Of a DNA stretch of 64,000 nt, positions 1 to 11,479 are shown piece by piece (the first letter of the stretch is position 1; each line of letters begins with the position of its first letter). Made by a program: the position numbers and the translations under genes. The DNA is from Vanrija pseudolonga (Eukaryota > Basidiomycota > Tremellomycetes > Trichosporonales > Trichosporonaceae): the NCBI RefSeq assembly GCF_020906515.1, contig NC_085850.1, positions 1,116,001 through 1,180,000 on the forward strand. Reading direction: 5' to 3'. Below the pieces are notes generated by a model. The model was given only the letters and a program-made list of their open reading frames with translations, was not told the DNA's origin and searched no databases.

Positions 1-374
<374 letters not shown>

Positions 375-1885
375 GCGCATAAGTCTCGCTTCCGAGCAGC
401 GCAAGCTGTTGCGTGGTGTTAGGTGGATGAGTAACGACGGCACAGAGCCGACTTCTATGCAAGAAATGATGTATGGTTTTCTACATTCCGAGGCTGTGCA
501 TGAAAAGAGTTGTTGCAGAGGTGTGGCAGAGAGCAAGAGCAATGTCGTGCGAGCATGTTTGGATGGTGGTGGGGACTGACAGAGTGACTGTCGGGTAATT
601 ATGACTTTGCTCAGTCACCCGCTGTGCTGTAGTGAGTGCCACGGCGGCCTTCCTTCATGTCACACGCGCGTAAGGGAGACTAGGCCCCAAGGTCCCATCT
701 TCCCAGCGGCCTTAACGAGGTCACCCAGCAGACCCATCCATGGTAATTAAAACGTCGTGGCTTCCACGCCTAGAAGGGGGTGAGGTGGGGGTTGGGGGGG
801 TGGATGGATGGCGCATGCGTTGGGGACGACGGTGGGGACAGCATCGGCCAACTGCCACAGTGATGTGGCCCCTCGCTCCCTTGGATTCGGTGGTGGCCGA
901 GCCGGCGGCGTTTGGTGGGCGGAGAAAAAGCAGTCTCGCAGACTTCCTGAGGTCGCTCGCCGCTGGAACGGGCAATGTCTCACACATAGAATGCAGGGCG
1001 CCAAGGGGCGGGCTGGCGGGCTGAGCTTGGCCGCGCCGCGCAGCCCTGCCTGCCAATGCTGAAATGCTTGGCTCTCTGTCGGTGCACGCGGGCCGGCGGG
1101 CGGCGTGTGTCTGGTTCTCCTCTGCATGCAAGTGCCTCTCGCTGCTCGCTGCCTGCCCGCGCGGACGTGACGTCCGCTTTTACTGGCTGCTGGGGCTGTC
1201 GTGCAGCGGGCGACGGGCGACGGGCTACGAGGGCCTCGGTGACGACTGCGGCGACGACGAGCGACGACGAGCGACGACGGCGCCCCATTATTATTGCGGT
1301 GAGGCTGCGCGTCGTCGGCGATCGATCGTGTTCTGCGACGGCGTGGTGATCGTCGCCACCATGCCACCGCCATCCATCCAGCTCTATTCTTTGCCCAGTG
1401 TCGGGCTCGCCGACAATCGTCGTGCAACGCGTAGAATGCATGTCGCGTCCATCAATGATGTGCAACAGGCCTGGACTGCGGCATGCTGCCTGCCACTGCA
1501 CTGTGCTGCGCCGAAACAACACCAGTCGGCCGGGGGTCAAAAGTAGGGCCGATGGGACTCTATTCCCAGCGCGCCAGTGACGTCAGTGTGCTCGGATCGA
1601 GTGAGTTGGACTCCCACGTCGCTGTTTCTTTTGGGCACAGCGCGACAGCGCGACAGCGCCAGAGACGCAGAGACGCTGCGCAGACATGCTGCCGACACGG
1701 CGACGAGGCGCGCTCGCAGCGACCCCTGATGGCCCACGACACGTCTGGCCTGCCTGCTGGGGCTGCTCGCTCGCTGCCCAGGCTACTTAACGAGCCGGAC
1801 GGGTTCCCAGGCCTCTTGCACACGTTCTTCTTGCCTACGAGCTCACTAGAACGCTAGCTACACTACTACATACCGCTCACTCACA
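375..1885. other. Intergenic: actin 3' side and GAD promoter
   Basis: This 1.5-kb GC-rich stretch has no gene I can support. Open frames on both strands are arginine- and serine-rich and look like chance frames. It carries short tandem patterns, GCGACGACGA-like near 1250-1281 and GCGACAGC-like near 1638-1660. A CRE-type palindrome lies at 1578-1585. Confidence 0.6.
1578..1585. promoter_or_regulatory. CRE/ATF-type palindrome TGACGTCA upstream of GAD
   Basis: This is a perfect 8-bp TGACGTCA, the consensus for CREB/ATF-type bZIP factors, 300 bp upstream of the glutamate decarboxylase start. The sequence is certain; a role in regulation is inference. The same 8-mer occurs upstream of the PPR gene and of the short-chain dehydrogenase. 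Confidence 0.4.
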
Positions 1886-3911
1886 ATGGCTCTCGGACGA
1901 CACGTAGACGTCGACAAGCTCATCGGCGAGTGCAAGGACCACCGCGCGTTCAAGCACAGCCATGACAGGTGGGTTGGGGTGGTGGTAGCGACCATGGCTG
2001 ACGAGCAGCTTGGAGCTCGTCGACATCCCGTACGCCTCTCGCTACGACAACCAGCAGGAGGTGCCGCGCTTCAGACTCCCCCAGGACGGTGTCGGCGCCG
2101 ATGTCGTGTACCAGATCCTCCACGACGAGCTCATGCTCGACGGTAACCCGAACATGAACCTTGCGTCGTTTGTGAGTCGCTGGTGCTGTGGGCAGCAGCG
2201 AGAGAGAGCTGACCCGCCAGGTCCACACCTGGGTCCCGCCCCAGTGCGAGAAGCTCATGATGGAGAACCTCAATAAGAACCTCGTCGACCAGGACGAGTA
2301 CCCCGCCGCGCAGGACATTCACGACCGCTGCATTGTGAGTGGGCAGCATTGGGGGAGCGAGCTGACGCCCAGTCGATGATCTCGCACCTGTGGCACTCGC
2401 CCGCCGGCTCGTCGATCGGCACAGCCACGACAGGCTCGTCCGAGGCCATCATGCTCGGCGGCCTCGCCCTCAAGAAGAAGTGGCAGGAGCGCATGAAGGC
2501 CGCCGGCAAGGACATCCACAACCCCGGCCCCAACATCGTCATGGGCGCCGAGGCCCAGGTCGCGCTCGAGAAGTTTGCGCGCTACTTTGAGGTCGAGGGG
2601 CGTCTCGTTCCCGTCACGAAGGAGGTGGGTTTGGGGGTTGGTGGGCGCAGCAGCGCTGACGGGCCAGAGCAACTACGTCATGGACCCCAAGAAGGCCATT
2701 CAGTGTGTCGACGAGAACACGATCGGCATCTTCGTGTGAGTGACGGCGGGGATCGGGCGGCCACAGGGCGGTGCTCACGCTATCCGTAGCATCCTTGGAT
2801 CCACCTACACTGGTGTGTTTGAGAACGTCCAGGAGATGTCCGACCTCCTCGACGACTACGAGAAGAAGACGGGTATCAGCATTCCCATTCACGTGGACGC
2901 CGCATCGGGTGGCTTCGTCGCTCCGTTCGCGTACCCCGACTACGTGTGGGACTTTACGATCCCCCGTGTGCACTCGATCAACGCGAGTGGTCACAAGTAC
3001 GGTCTGTCGACCGTCGGTGTGGTGAGTGGTGTTGTGTGGCAGAGTGGTCGGCGAGGCGTAGGCTGATACGACGACCCCAGGGATGGATCATCTGGCGCAC
3101 GCCCGACCACCTCCCCAAGGAGCTCATCTTCGAGCTGCACTACCTCGGCGAGACAGACTACTCGTTCAACCTCAACTTTAGTCGCCCCGCACACCCGATC
3201 CTGTCGCAGATGTTCAACTGTGAGTGGCTAGCCAGCTGCAGCACTGACCACCAGTCCTCAACCTCGGGTTCGAAGGATACCGCAGAGTCAACCTCAACGA
3301 CCTCGCCAAGGCGCGCATCCTGTCCCGCGCGCTCGAGGGCACGGGCTACTTCTCCATCCTGTCCAACGTTCATGTGCCCAAGCCTGTCGCGGAGCGCGGC
3401 AACTTTGGCGACGGTGACGCAGAGTACTACCACGAGGGTCTCCCCGTCGTGTCGTTCCGCTTCACCGACGACTTCAAGAAGCAGAACCCCAACCTGCAGC
3501 AGTCGTGGATCCAGAGCCAGCTGCGCTACTATGGCTGGATTGTGCCTAAGTAAGCTGGTGTTGTGGTGTGAAGCTAACGCCTCAGCTACCCCCTCCCCCC
3601 CGCGTGCGACGACACCGAGATCCTCCGTGTCGTCATCCGCGAGTCGTTCTCGGGCGACCTGTTGCGCAAGCTCGTTGAGGACATCATGTCGACGTGAGTA
3701 CAGCGTGCAGCGGCCATGACTGACGGGCAGCGTCGAGAACCTCCTCAAGGACCAGGGCCCGTCGTTCTCCATGTCCCACGGCGCCGGAAACGGCAAGGTC
3801 AAGGACAAGCACGCCAAGTGGGACTCCAAGAAGATCAAGGTGGGTGCGGCAGGACGTGGCAGAGCTGACGACGTGCAGGACAACCACAAGACCCACTCCA
3901 AGGTCTGTTAA
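1886..3911 (+). CDS. GAD1: Glutamate decarboxylase (PLP-dependent)
   Basis: This enzyme converts glutamate to GABA and CO2 with pyridoxal phosphate, in the cytosol, and feeds the GABA shunt and acid or oxidative stress tolerance. Eleven exons join to 531 residues: 1886-1968, 2009-2171, 2221-2334, 2373-2624, 2668-2735, 2790-3021, 3081-3219, 3255-3549, 3586-3693, 3731-3839 and 3879-3911. The group II decarboxylase signature is present: HVDAASGG, with the PLP-nitrogen-binding Asp near residue 263, and [10 protein letters not shown], with the Schiff-base Lys near residue 296. [11 protein letters not shown] and NLQQSW are also typical of GAD. The length matches fungal GADs. The first ATG (MALGRHVD) gives an N terminus of family-like length. 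All introns are 38-59 nt with GT-AG ends. The C-terminal tail is rich in Lys and His and ends SKVC. Confidence 0.95.
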
Positions 3912-4849
3912 GTGCTAGAAAGTGGTGTAGAACATCTCTTTATATATGAATTCATCCAAAGGGTATCAAGTGCCTCTGTTTATGCAAGCTCTGCGCTGTG
4001 TGGTGGACGTGCGCGGTCTGCGTCGTGCCCCCTGTCACCGGTGAGATAGCGAAGCCGGCTGGCATCTGGCCCAGAGGTCGACGCGGTGCGGCCGTGCACC
4101 CTGCGTGCCGGCGTGTGCTCTGTGGCACACCCACTGGCCGGCGCTTGTGCCACAGGCGCGACAAGTGACGAGCGACACTCACTCAACGGCAAGCAATGGG
4201 AATGCATGACTGCATGCACGCAGCCCAGAGTCAGTCTGACCTGTCTCGCGCCGAGCCATGATGTCATGCAAGGCAGGACGCAACCACATGGCAACATGAG
4301 ACATGTCTCAGACCTCAGGTGGAACAGAACCACAAGTTCGATTTTCTCGCCAGCCGGCGTCGCGCAACCGCTCATTGTCCTTCCAGGTTCTTTGGTCCTG
4401 CAGCGTCTGATCACGTGTTCAACATCAGCGTCGCAGGTTCGAGCCCCCCTGTGACCTTGTCCGACATTCGACATTTGCAAGGTGCACAGACTCCCACCCA
4501 GCGAGCACTGGGTGGCGAGTCCGGTCCACCGCCTGGTGGGACCGGTGTGGGCGGCAAGGTCCTCCTGACCCACCTCGGTGTGGGAACAGGAGTACCTTGT
4601 TGCGACTCGTTTTGATGCACGTCGCGTCTGCAGCTGTAGGGATTTATGCACTATGCAAAAGGACGTTCTCGACGTGATGGTCGATATGGTCGCGCTGGTT
4701 TATCCCACCGCGCCCACCATCATGGCATTCACGTGACCAACATTAGTCGCTTCGTGAACGCGACGCGTCAATCAACCTCCCGCCTCGCTCACCCAAACAT
4801 CCAGTGACATCGCCGTCGCCGAGCAGCACCCACTCAACCCCGCATCAGC
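3912..4849. other. Intergenic: GAD 3' side, holding a candidate structured RNA
   Basis: No protein gene is evident here. An AT-rich patch around 3940-3960 is a plausible polyadenylation region for GAD. The only structured part is 4391-4613, described as its own entry. Confidence 0.6.
4391..4613 (+). ncRNA. Candidate Pol III-type structured RNA: B box plus a run of hairpins
   Basis: The sequence GGTTCGAGCCC at 4436-4446 fits the Pol III B-box consensus (GGTTCGANNCC). A weak A-box-like TGGTCCTGCAG starts at 4394, at a normal A-to-B distance. Hairpins follow. Arms 4490-4501 and 4508-4520 make 12 pairs with one bulge. Arms 4521-4530 and 4535-4545 make 10 pairs with one bulge. Arms 4555-4567 and 4587-4599 make 12 of 13 pairs and contain an inner stem. 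A first stem (4397-4401 with 4433-4437, enclosing 4407-4411 with 4424-4428) spans the A-to-B region. A TTTT run at 4610-4613 could end transcription. I do not recognise it as tRNA, SRP RNA, RNase P or a spliceosomal RNA. The pairing is seen in the sequence; transcription is inferred. Confidence 0.35.
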
Positions 4850-6545
4850 ATGGTGGCTCCGAGGACCTCGGGGATCACAGAGGCGCAGGTCCACGCGTTC
4901 CACCTCGGCCTGCTGCCCGCGAACGGACGCGCGACAGCTCCTGCTGCCGGCCCTTCCTTGCCGCGCGCTAGTGGTGAGTGCTGAATCTTGGAGCTCGAAC
5001 CAGCACCCATGCTCACGCCGCAGCGAACGGTGCCAGCACAAGCCGCAAGCGCCCGCTCTCGCTCCGCGCCTCGACCTCGCGCGCCGCTGTGGCCGGTAAG
5101 CCAGCTGCCGCCGCTTCCCTGATGCGAAAGCTGACACCGCAGACGACGACGACGCCGGCGCCGACGAGAATCACCTCGGCCAAGACCTCGGCGCTGATGA
5201 TGACGACGCAGCGCCAGCTCCAGCGCCCAAGCGCTCGGCGATAGCGAGGCAGCGCATGCGCGTCGTCGTCCAGATACCCCTGGCCAGCCGGCGCCCAGCC
5301 AACCGGTGTGCGTCACCCGACCCCCTGGCAATCGAGCGGCGTCCGCGGTCTGGGCTCGCCGCTGACAGACGGTCACGCCGTGCGACATGGCACGCCTCCG
5401 GCGCCGTTGCTGCGGCGCCCGATAGCCCCGGCTCGCGTGCACCGGCTGCGTCGGCGCGTGCACCGCGCCTGTCTGACTTTGCGGTGCACGCCTTCCACCT
5501 GCGGCACAAGCAGACCCTTAGCGCCGGGATTGGCGGACTGGGCGGTGGGCGCGGTGGTCGCGGTCGCGGCGGCGGCGCCGAAGGCGATGCGATAGTCGGT
5601 GGCGACGATAGGATTGTGCCTACGTCAGCCGGCCCATCACATCGGCGTGAAGAGAATAGCAGCGCAAGTCTCTTGGCGAGAAGGCAAGGCCCCCCGCACG
5701 CGCACACGACAAGAAGCGCAGTCACGCCAGTTGCGCCAGATGATCATGATCACCGCCCGAGGAATGGCTTGGCGGCCACTGCCGCTCCCAGAACGACGCT
5801 ATCGACGAAAAACAGGCGTATCACCAGAGCGGACGTCGATTCGTTCCATATATCTGCTGGAACAACACCTCCACTCGCCGCTCGCCACAGCGCCAAGACT
5901 GCGCACGAGGCCGCCGCGACCTCCCGCACCACTGCAGTGTCGAGATCCGACTCGGTGCCGGATAATCTTGCTCAAGCATCTTCCCGTGCACGTTCCCTGC
6001 GATTGGAACGTGGGTCAGTGTCACCGCTCGCGACGAACGGTCGCCGGCGATCATCGGCCGGGAAATTTGTGACCTCAGACGACACCCCCTTGTTGGCTGT
6101 GCCCACCGTGAAGACATCATCCGAAGTCACTAGCTCCAACCGGGCACCAGCGACAAGGCACAATGCAGGAGCGCCGCCGCGCGGACTGTCCGAGGCAGAG
6201 GTATTTTTGTACCACCAAACCCATCCCTTGAGACGTGCCCAGCGTGGTCCCGTTGCTGCTGTGGCGCTCGCCGCAGTGGAGCTGCAGCAGCAGAACTTCA
6301 GTCGCTCCTCGTCGGCAGCAGTTAGTGACGTCATTCCGAGCTCCCCCACGACCGACTTCACATTTCTCGTGCCGTCCTCCTCGCCGCCTTCACCATCTGC
6401 ATCCATGCCGCCATCATCATCCCAGTCGCATCTGCGTCAAGGCTTCTCTCTACTCCGGCGGTTAGTAAATAGTACACCCGTGATTCGACGCCAAGATGAC
6501 GAAGAACCTCGGGGACCACGTTGGGTGGTGAACACGCCAAGGTAA
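4850..6545 (+). CDS. Hypothetical disordered protein with a duplicated VHAFHL motif
   Basis: I do not recognise this protein. Three exons (4850-4973, 5024-5095, 5143-6545) joined at consensus splice sites keep one frame of about 532 residues. It begins MVAPRTSG and ends WVVNTPR. Exon 3 opens with an acidic DDDDAG stretch, followed by a basic KRSAIARQRMR patch that could be a nuclear signal. A Gly/Arg-rich run (GGGRGGRGRGGG) and long Ser/Pro/Thr-rich sequence follow. The motif VHAFHL occurs twice, near residue 15 (AQVHAFHLGLL) and in exon 3 (FAVHAFHLRHK), which hints at a repeated short binding motif. No membrane segment or catalytic motif is seen. The in-frame joining of three exons supports a real gene; composition and lack of a family keep confidence moderate. 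Confidence 0.5.
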
Positions 6546-7068
6546 AAAAGATAAGCCAGGCCCTCACCGCACCGTATTGTACTGCGTTTTACGGCCCGGC
6601 CCCCGGTACGGTGATGCACATACGTACGTGATACGATGTCGCGGTGTGGAGCCGAGCTCCCTGCGGGCGAGCCGCAAGAGAGAAAAAAAAACCTCAGACT
6701 AGGTGGAGTGCCTGCCAAGTACGTCAGGCTTGGCGTTTTGCGGCAATGAGCCAGCGGCGGCATGTGGGGCTGGAGCCGCTGCACCTGGGTCATGATGGCT
6801 CAGGGGCCGGATCCATGCCGCCAAGTGGGGCCAAGAAACCGCTCTCGGCGTTGTATGGTGCTGCCCACACGTTTGCGACACTCGGTGCGCAACCTCGGAG
6901 CCTTGGCTTCTTGGCTCTACTGCGTATGCCTAGAACGCAGCGGAGGAACGGCTTTGGTGACATGTCGCCATGGTCGAGTTGGGGGCATGCTGGGAGCGGG
7001 CGGAGAGGGCATCTATAAAAGATAGCCAAGCCGCCCCACCACGTTCTGTTTCTTCCCAACGCCTTATC
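6546..7068 (+). promoter_or_regulatory. ENA ATPase promoter region
   Basis: This 523-bp region between the unknown protein and the ATPase start holds no gene. A TATA element lies 48-55 bp before the ATG. No other site is distinctive. Confidence 0.5.
7014..7021 (+). promoter_or_regulatory. TATA box (TATAAAAG) of the ENA-type ATPase
   Basis: TATAAAAG is a full TATA consensus placed 48-55 bp upstream of the start codon at 7069. It is one of the few clean TATA boxes in the window. A strong, inducible promoter is expected for an ENA-type gene; that point is inference. Confidence 0.55.
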
Positions 7069-10000
7069 ATGTCTCTGGAGAAGCAGACCTCAGACTCGAC
7101 ACAAGTACACCACCAGAAGGAGGAGTTGCCGAAGAGCGTCGGCTCGGACGCGACAGCCGTTGTCACCGCCGTCGGCGCCGGCAAGGTCCTCACCTTTTCC
7201 CCACACACCGCGCTCCCCGGCAAGGTCCTCGAGGCGCTCAATGTCGACCAGAAGATTGGCTTGAGCGACGAGGAGGCCGTTCAGCGGCTGGCGCTGTACG
7301 GCCCCAACCGTATCAAGCCACCTCCGAAGCCGTCTCTCATCAAGATTTGCGCTCGCCAGGTCGCCAACGCCATGACCCTTATTCTAAGTGAGTCGCCGGG
7401 TTTCACCACCACGTAAGCCAGCTGGTCAGCCACTAACCGGCCCCACAGTCGCCTGTATGGCCGTTTCGTTCGGCACGCTCGACTGGATCTCGGGCGGTGT
7501 CATTGCTGCGCTCGTCATCCTCAACATCACTGTCGGCACCCTCACCGAGTGGGAGGCCGAGAAGACTGTCGCCTCGCTTGAGTCGGTCGGTGCGCCGATC
7601 GCCACCGTCGTCCGCCACTCCGCCACCCAGACCGTTACCAAGCAGATTGCCGTCGACGAGGTCGTCCCCGGCGACATTATCCAGATCAAGAATGGTGACA
7701 TTGTCCCCGCTGATGGCCGCGTCCTCGAGGGTGTCAGCAACCTCGAGTGCGACGAAGCATTCCTCACCGGCGAGTCCCTCCCCGTCGCCAAGCAGTGGGA
7801 GCCCGTCGACGAGGAGAACTGCCCCGTCGGCGACCGAGTCTCCATGGTCTTCTCCGGCGCCCAGGTCACCAAGGGCCGCGCCTTCGCCGTCATCACCTCC
7901 ACCGGTATGGAGACCGAGATCGGCACCATCGCCAAGGCCCTCCAGACCAAGGCTGCCCGCACCGAGACTGGATTCGCCGCCTTCCTCCGCAAGACCAAGG
8001 TCGCCCTCGGTCTCGCCGACACGACCCCGCTCCAGATCAAGCTCAACTCGCTCGCCTACATCCTGCTCATTGCTTCGCTGTTCATCGCCCTCATCGTCGT
8101 CGCTTCGACCGGCTTCAAGAACGTCCCCATGACCATGGCTACCTACGCCGTCGCTGCCGCCGTCTCGATCCTCCCCGCCTCCCTCATCGCCGTCGTCTCG
8201 CTCACGCTCGCCCGTGCCTCCACCGACCTTGCCAAGCGCCACGCTCTTGTTCGCCGCATGGACGCCATCGAGGCTCTTGCTGGTGTCGCCAACGTCTGCT
8301 CGGACAAGACTGGTACCCTCACCGTCGGTCGCATGGTTGTCCGCAAGGCTTGGGTCCCTGTCCTCGACGCCCGCGAGTCGGCCACCGCCCCCACTGAGAC
8401 TTCCCGTGGACAGACGTACAGCTTCGAGACTGGATCGGACCCCTTCTACCCCCGTGGTGAGATCATTCCCGACACGGCGCCCCTTATCCCGAGCGGCACT
8501 TTTGCCATCAACACCTCCAGCGGCCCCGACTCTTCCGACGACGACCTTGCCCCCATCGAGCCTTCGACCATGGAGGAGTCGCTCCGCGACCTCGCCATCT
8601 GCGCCGGTCTCTGCAACCAGGCTACCCTCACCCGCCCCGTCGGGGACGAGGGTTGGGAGGCCAACGGTGACCCCACCGAGGTCGCTCTTCAGGTCGCTGC
8701 CCACAAGCTCGGCTTTGGCAAGCCCTTCCTCACTGGAACTGCTGCTCACAAGGCCCCCAAGGACAAGAAGTCGGACCCCATGGGCCGCCGCGCTTCGCTC
8801 GTCCGTGCCGAGCCCATCAACGGTCACTACGAGCAGATTGTCGAGCACCCCTTCGACTCGACCATCAAGCGCATGTCCATCGCCTACCGCTTCGTTCCTC
8901 ACACTGGTATGCCCCCCAAGATTCTCTGCCTCCTCAAGGGTGCCGTCGAGCGTGTCATCGACTGCTGCTCGACCGTCCGTGACCAGCCCATGACCGAGGG
9001 TGCCAAGGCCGACATTATGAAGAAGGTTGACGCCCTCGCCTCGCACGGTCTCCGTGTGCTTGCCCTCTGCGGCAAGTATGCCCCCATGGACGCCGAGGAG
9101 GCCATCAAGACGACCCCCCGTGACGAGTTTGAGAAGAACTTTGCCTTCCTCGGTCTCGTCGGTATCTTTGACCCTCCCCGCAAGGAGTCTCCTGGTGCCG
9201 TCGCCGACTGCCACCGCGCCGGCATCACGCCTCGCATGCTTACTGGTGACCACCCCTCGACTGCCACTGCTATTGCCCTTCAGATCGGTATCCTCGAAAA
9301 GTCGTACTCCAAGTCGGCCGTCATGACCGGCCAGCAGTTTGACTCACTCTCCGACGAGCAGGTTGACGCGCTCGACGACCTCCCGCTCGTCGTTGCTCGT
9401 TGTGCCCCCGAGACCAAGGTCCGCATGGTCGATGCCATCCACCGCCGCAAGCAGACTACTGTCATGACTGGTGACGGTGTCAACGACTCGCCCGCCCTCA
9501 AGCGTGCCGACGTCGGTGTCGCCATGGGTACCGGTTCCGACGTTGCCAAGCAGGCCGCCCGTATTGTTCTTACCGACGACAACTTTGCCTCTGCCATCCG
9601 TGCCATTCGCAAGGGTCGCTCCGTCTTCAAGAACCTGTCCAAGTTCCTGCTCTACCTCCTCTCGGGTAACGTGGCTGAAATCATTGTCCTCATGATTGGT
9701 CTCGCCTTCAAGGACGAGAACGGCCAGTCCGTCTTCCCCATGTCGCCCGTCGCCGCTCTCTGGATCAACACGCTCGCTGCCGGACCCCCCGCCATGGCTC
9801 TTGGTCTCGAGCCCACTGCTGCCGACGCCATGGACCAGCCCCCGACCAACTTCCAGCGCATCTTCACCCTCGAGTTCTACATCGACCTCCTGTTCTACGG
9901 TGTTGTCATCGGCTCGGTCTCGCTCATCAACTTTGTCATTGTCCTCTGGGGCTACTTCCCTGGTGACCTCGGCAAGGAGTGCAACGAGCGCCACACGTCG

Positions 10001-10405
10001 GCTTGCGACCCCGTCTTCCTGGCCCGTTCGACCTGCTTCGCCACTCTGGTTATCATCCTCATGATCCACTCGCTCGAGTGCAAGCACACCTACAACTCGA
10101 TCTTCCGCACCAACCTCCGCGACAACAAGGTCCTCCTCTGGTGTGTCGTCGTCCTCACCCTCTCGACCTTCCCCGTCGTCTACATCCCTACGATCAACGA
10201 CAAGGTCTTCCTCATGGGCTCGCTCACCTGGGAGTGGGGAATTGTCTTTGGCATGATCATTGTCTACCTCATCCTCACCGAGGCTTACAAGTGGGCCAAG
10301 CGCGTCTGGGCTCGTCGTCGCGGCATGGTCACCAAGCCCAAGACCGACCCGTACGACAAGACGCTCGGCATGGAGAAGACGATCGACTACCGCGACCAGG
10401 TCTAA
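7069..10405 (+). CDS. ENA1: ENA-type (P-type IID) Na+/K+-exporting ATPase
   Basis: This plasma-membrane P-type ATPase is expected to pump Na+ (and K+ or Li+) out of the cell for salt and alkaline-pH tolerance. Two exons (7069-7387 and 7449-10405) give 1,091 residues, the usual ENA length. The intron sits within the first membrane segment, and the join restores the ENA-like LILIACMAVSFGTLDW. The TGES actuator motif is near residue 213 and the phosphorylated Asp of CSDKTGTLT near 392. MLTGDHPSTA and TGDGVNDSPA (near 781) follow. A Ser/Thr-rich loop after the phosphorylation site and the C-terminal block with LARSTCFATL and MIHSLECKH are ENA-like rather than SERCA-like. A TATA box precedes it. 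All catalytic motifs are intact, so it should be active. The exact ion preference cannot be read from sequence. Confidence 0.93.
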
Positions 10406-11479
10406 GGGGTTGCGCACTCCCTCTCCTCCCCTGCCACACGTTGTAAAAACACCCTCTTTGCATCAAGAAAACCACTATACCAAAACACCACGACAACGTG
10501 CGTCGGGACACTTTTTTCCATCCTCCAATATCTTAGAACCCCGCAAGTCTATCATCTCATGACACATCAGGCGTGAAAGCCGCCAACAGGTGCTGGCTAC
10601 TGCGCCCCGCACGTGTAGATTGTAGCGCGCAGACTGCATGCATCAGAAGTCTAGTACACCGTCCTGTTCTCCCTCCTCCCCGCAGTGCCTTGCCTCGCTT
10701 GCACGAGATACCAAGTAGTGGGTCGTGATTGGTGTGGGGAAGTGGCATCACGCACGAGACTTGACAGAGATAGGACGACGCAGGGGGTGACGTAGAGCGA
10801 GTCTTGGCGCCGCCCCTTGGCATAGATAGGGGTGGGGCTTGGCGCGGCGTCACAAGCGAGGAGGGGTGTGGTGCGTATCGAACGTTGAGCCGGCCGGGCA
10901 CTGAGAGATGCCTCCTCAGGCGCCTGCCACAATCCGAAAATCAATCGGCTCGCTGCCGAGTTGTGTCCAAGTCTCCGACACCCTCAGTGTGCCCTCGCAA
11001 CTGCCGTGCCGCACGCAGCAGCGGAATGCGTCGCAGCCAATCGGCCAGGCCACAATGCTACACACACACCACATGCATGCATCAGTCTCATGAACCAGTC
11101 ACCGCCCCGCCCATCAGCCAATGGATAGCCCAGATAACTTGGAACGTTTGCGCCTCGATCCGTTGTCCTCTTGGCGTGTTGGGTACCTTGAGAACAACAA
11201 CCGCGTCTCTGTGACCCAGTGACGAGTGCCACACCACCTCATACAACATCATTCTACTCGTACACCACCTTGTTGACGAGTGTGCCTGCGCATCATCAGC
11301 CATCGGCACGGAGTAACCATTGAAGCTCTCGGCCCGGGCCGGCCAAGATCTCGCCGCGACGACGAGCAGCTTGCACAGGTCGCTAGTGCGAGAGCGACAG
11401 AGGCCCCACCACATAGTCTGTGACTTTGCTTGGCAACGGCCGACCCGACCAACCCACTACTCTTTCTCCCTCTCACTCT
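10406..11479. other. Intergenic between convergent ENA and cupin-FAH genes
   Basis: This stretch of 1.07 kb holds the 3' flanks of two convergent genes. Open frames here lack codon bias and family features. Short CATGCATG-type alternating patterns occur near 10636 and 11075. Nothing else is seen. Confidence 0.55.

Noticed and set aside
747-1427. A 226-codon reverse-strand frame between actin and GAD
   Set aside because: It overlaps other equally long frames on both strands, is Arg/Pro/Ala-rich and has no family features.
4384-4452. A tRNA gene (GGTTC start, GGTTCGAGCCC T-loop-like block)
   Set aside because: The acceptor arms do not pair beyond three bases, the T stem is poor, no D arm is present and the anticodon loop would be 12 nt. 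The block is kept only as a possible Pol III promoter of the structured RNA candidate.
4490-4599. Transcription terminator hairpins of a bacterial type, or a foreign bacterial insert
   Set aside because: The flanking genes are clearly eukaryotic with introns, and the hairpins are not followed directly by a long T tract.
7433-9253. A 606-codon open frame antisense to the ENA ATPase
   Set aside because: It is a shadow of the strongly C-ending codons on the coding strand. Its translation is repetitive Gly/Asp/Val/Leu with no domain. Similar long antisense frames lie opposite the PPR gene (for example 34887-37016 and 37407-39089).
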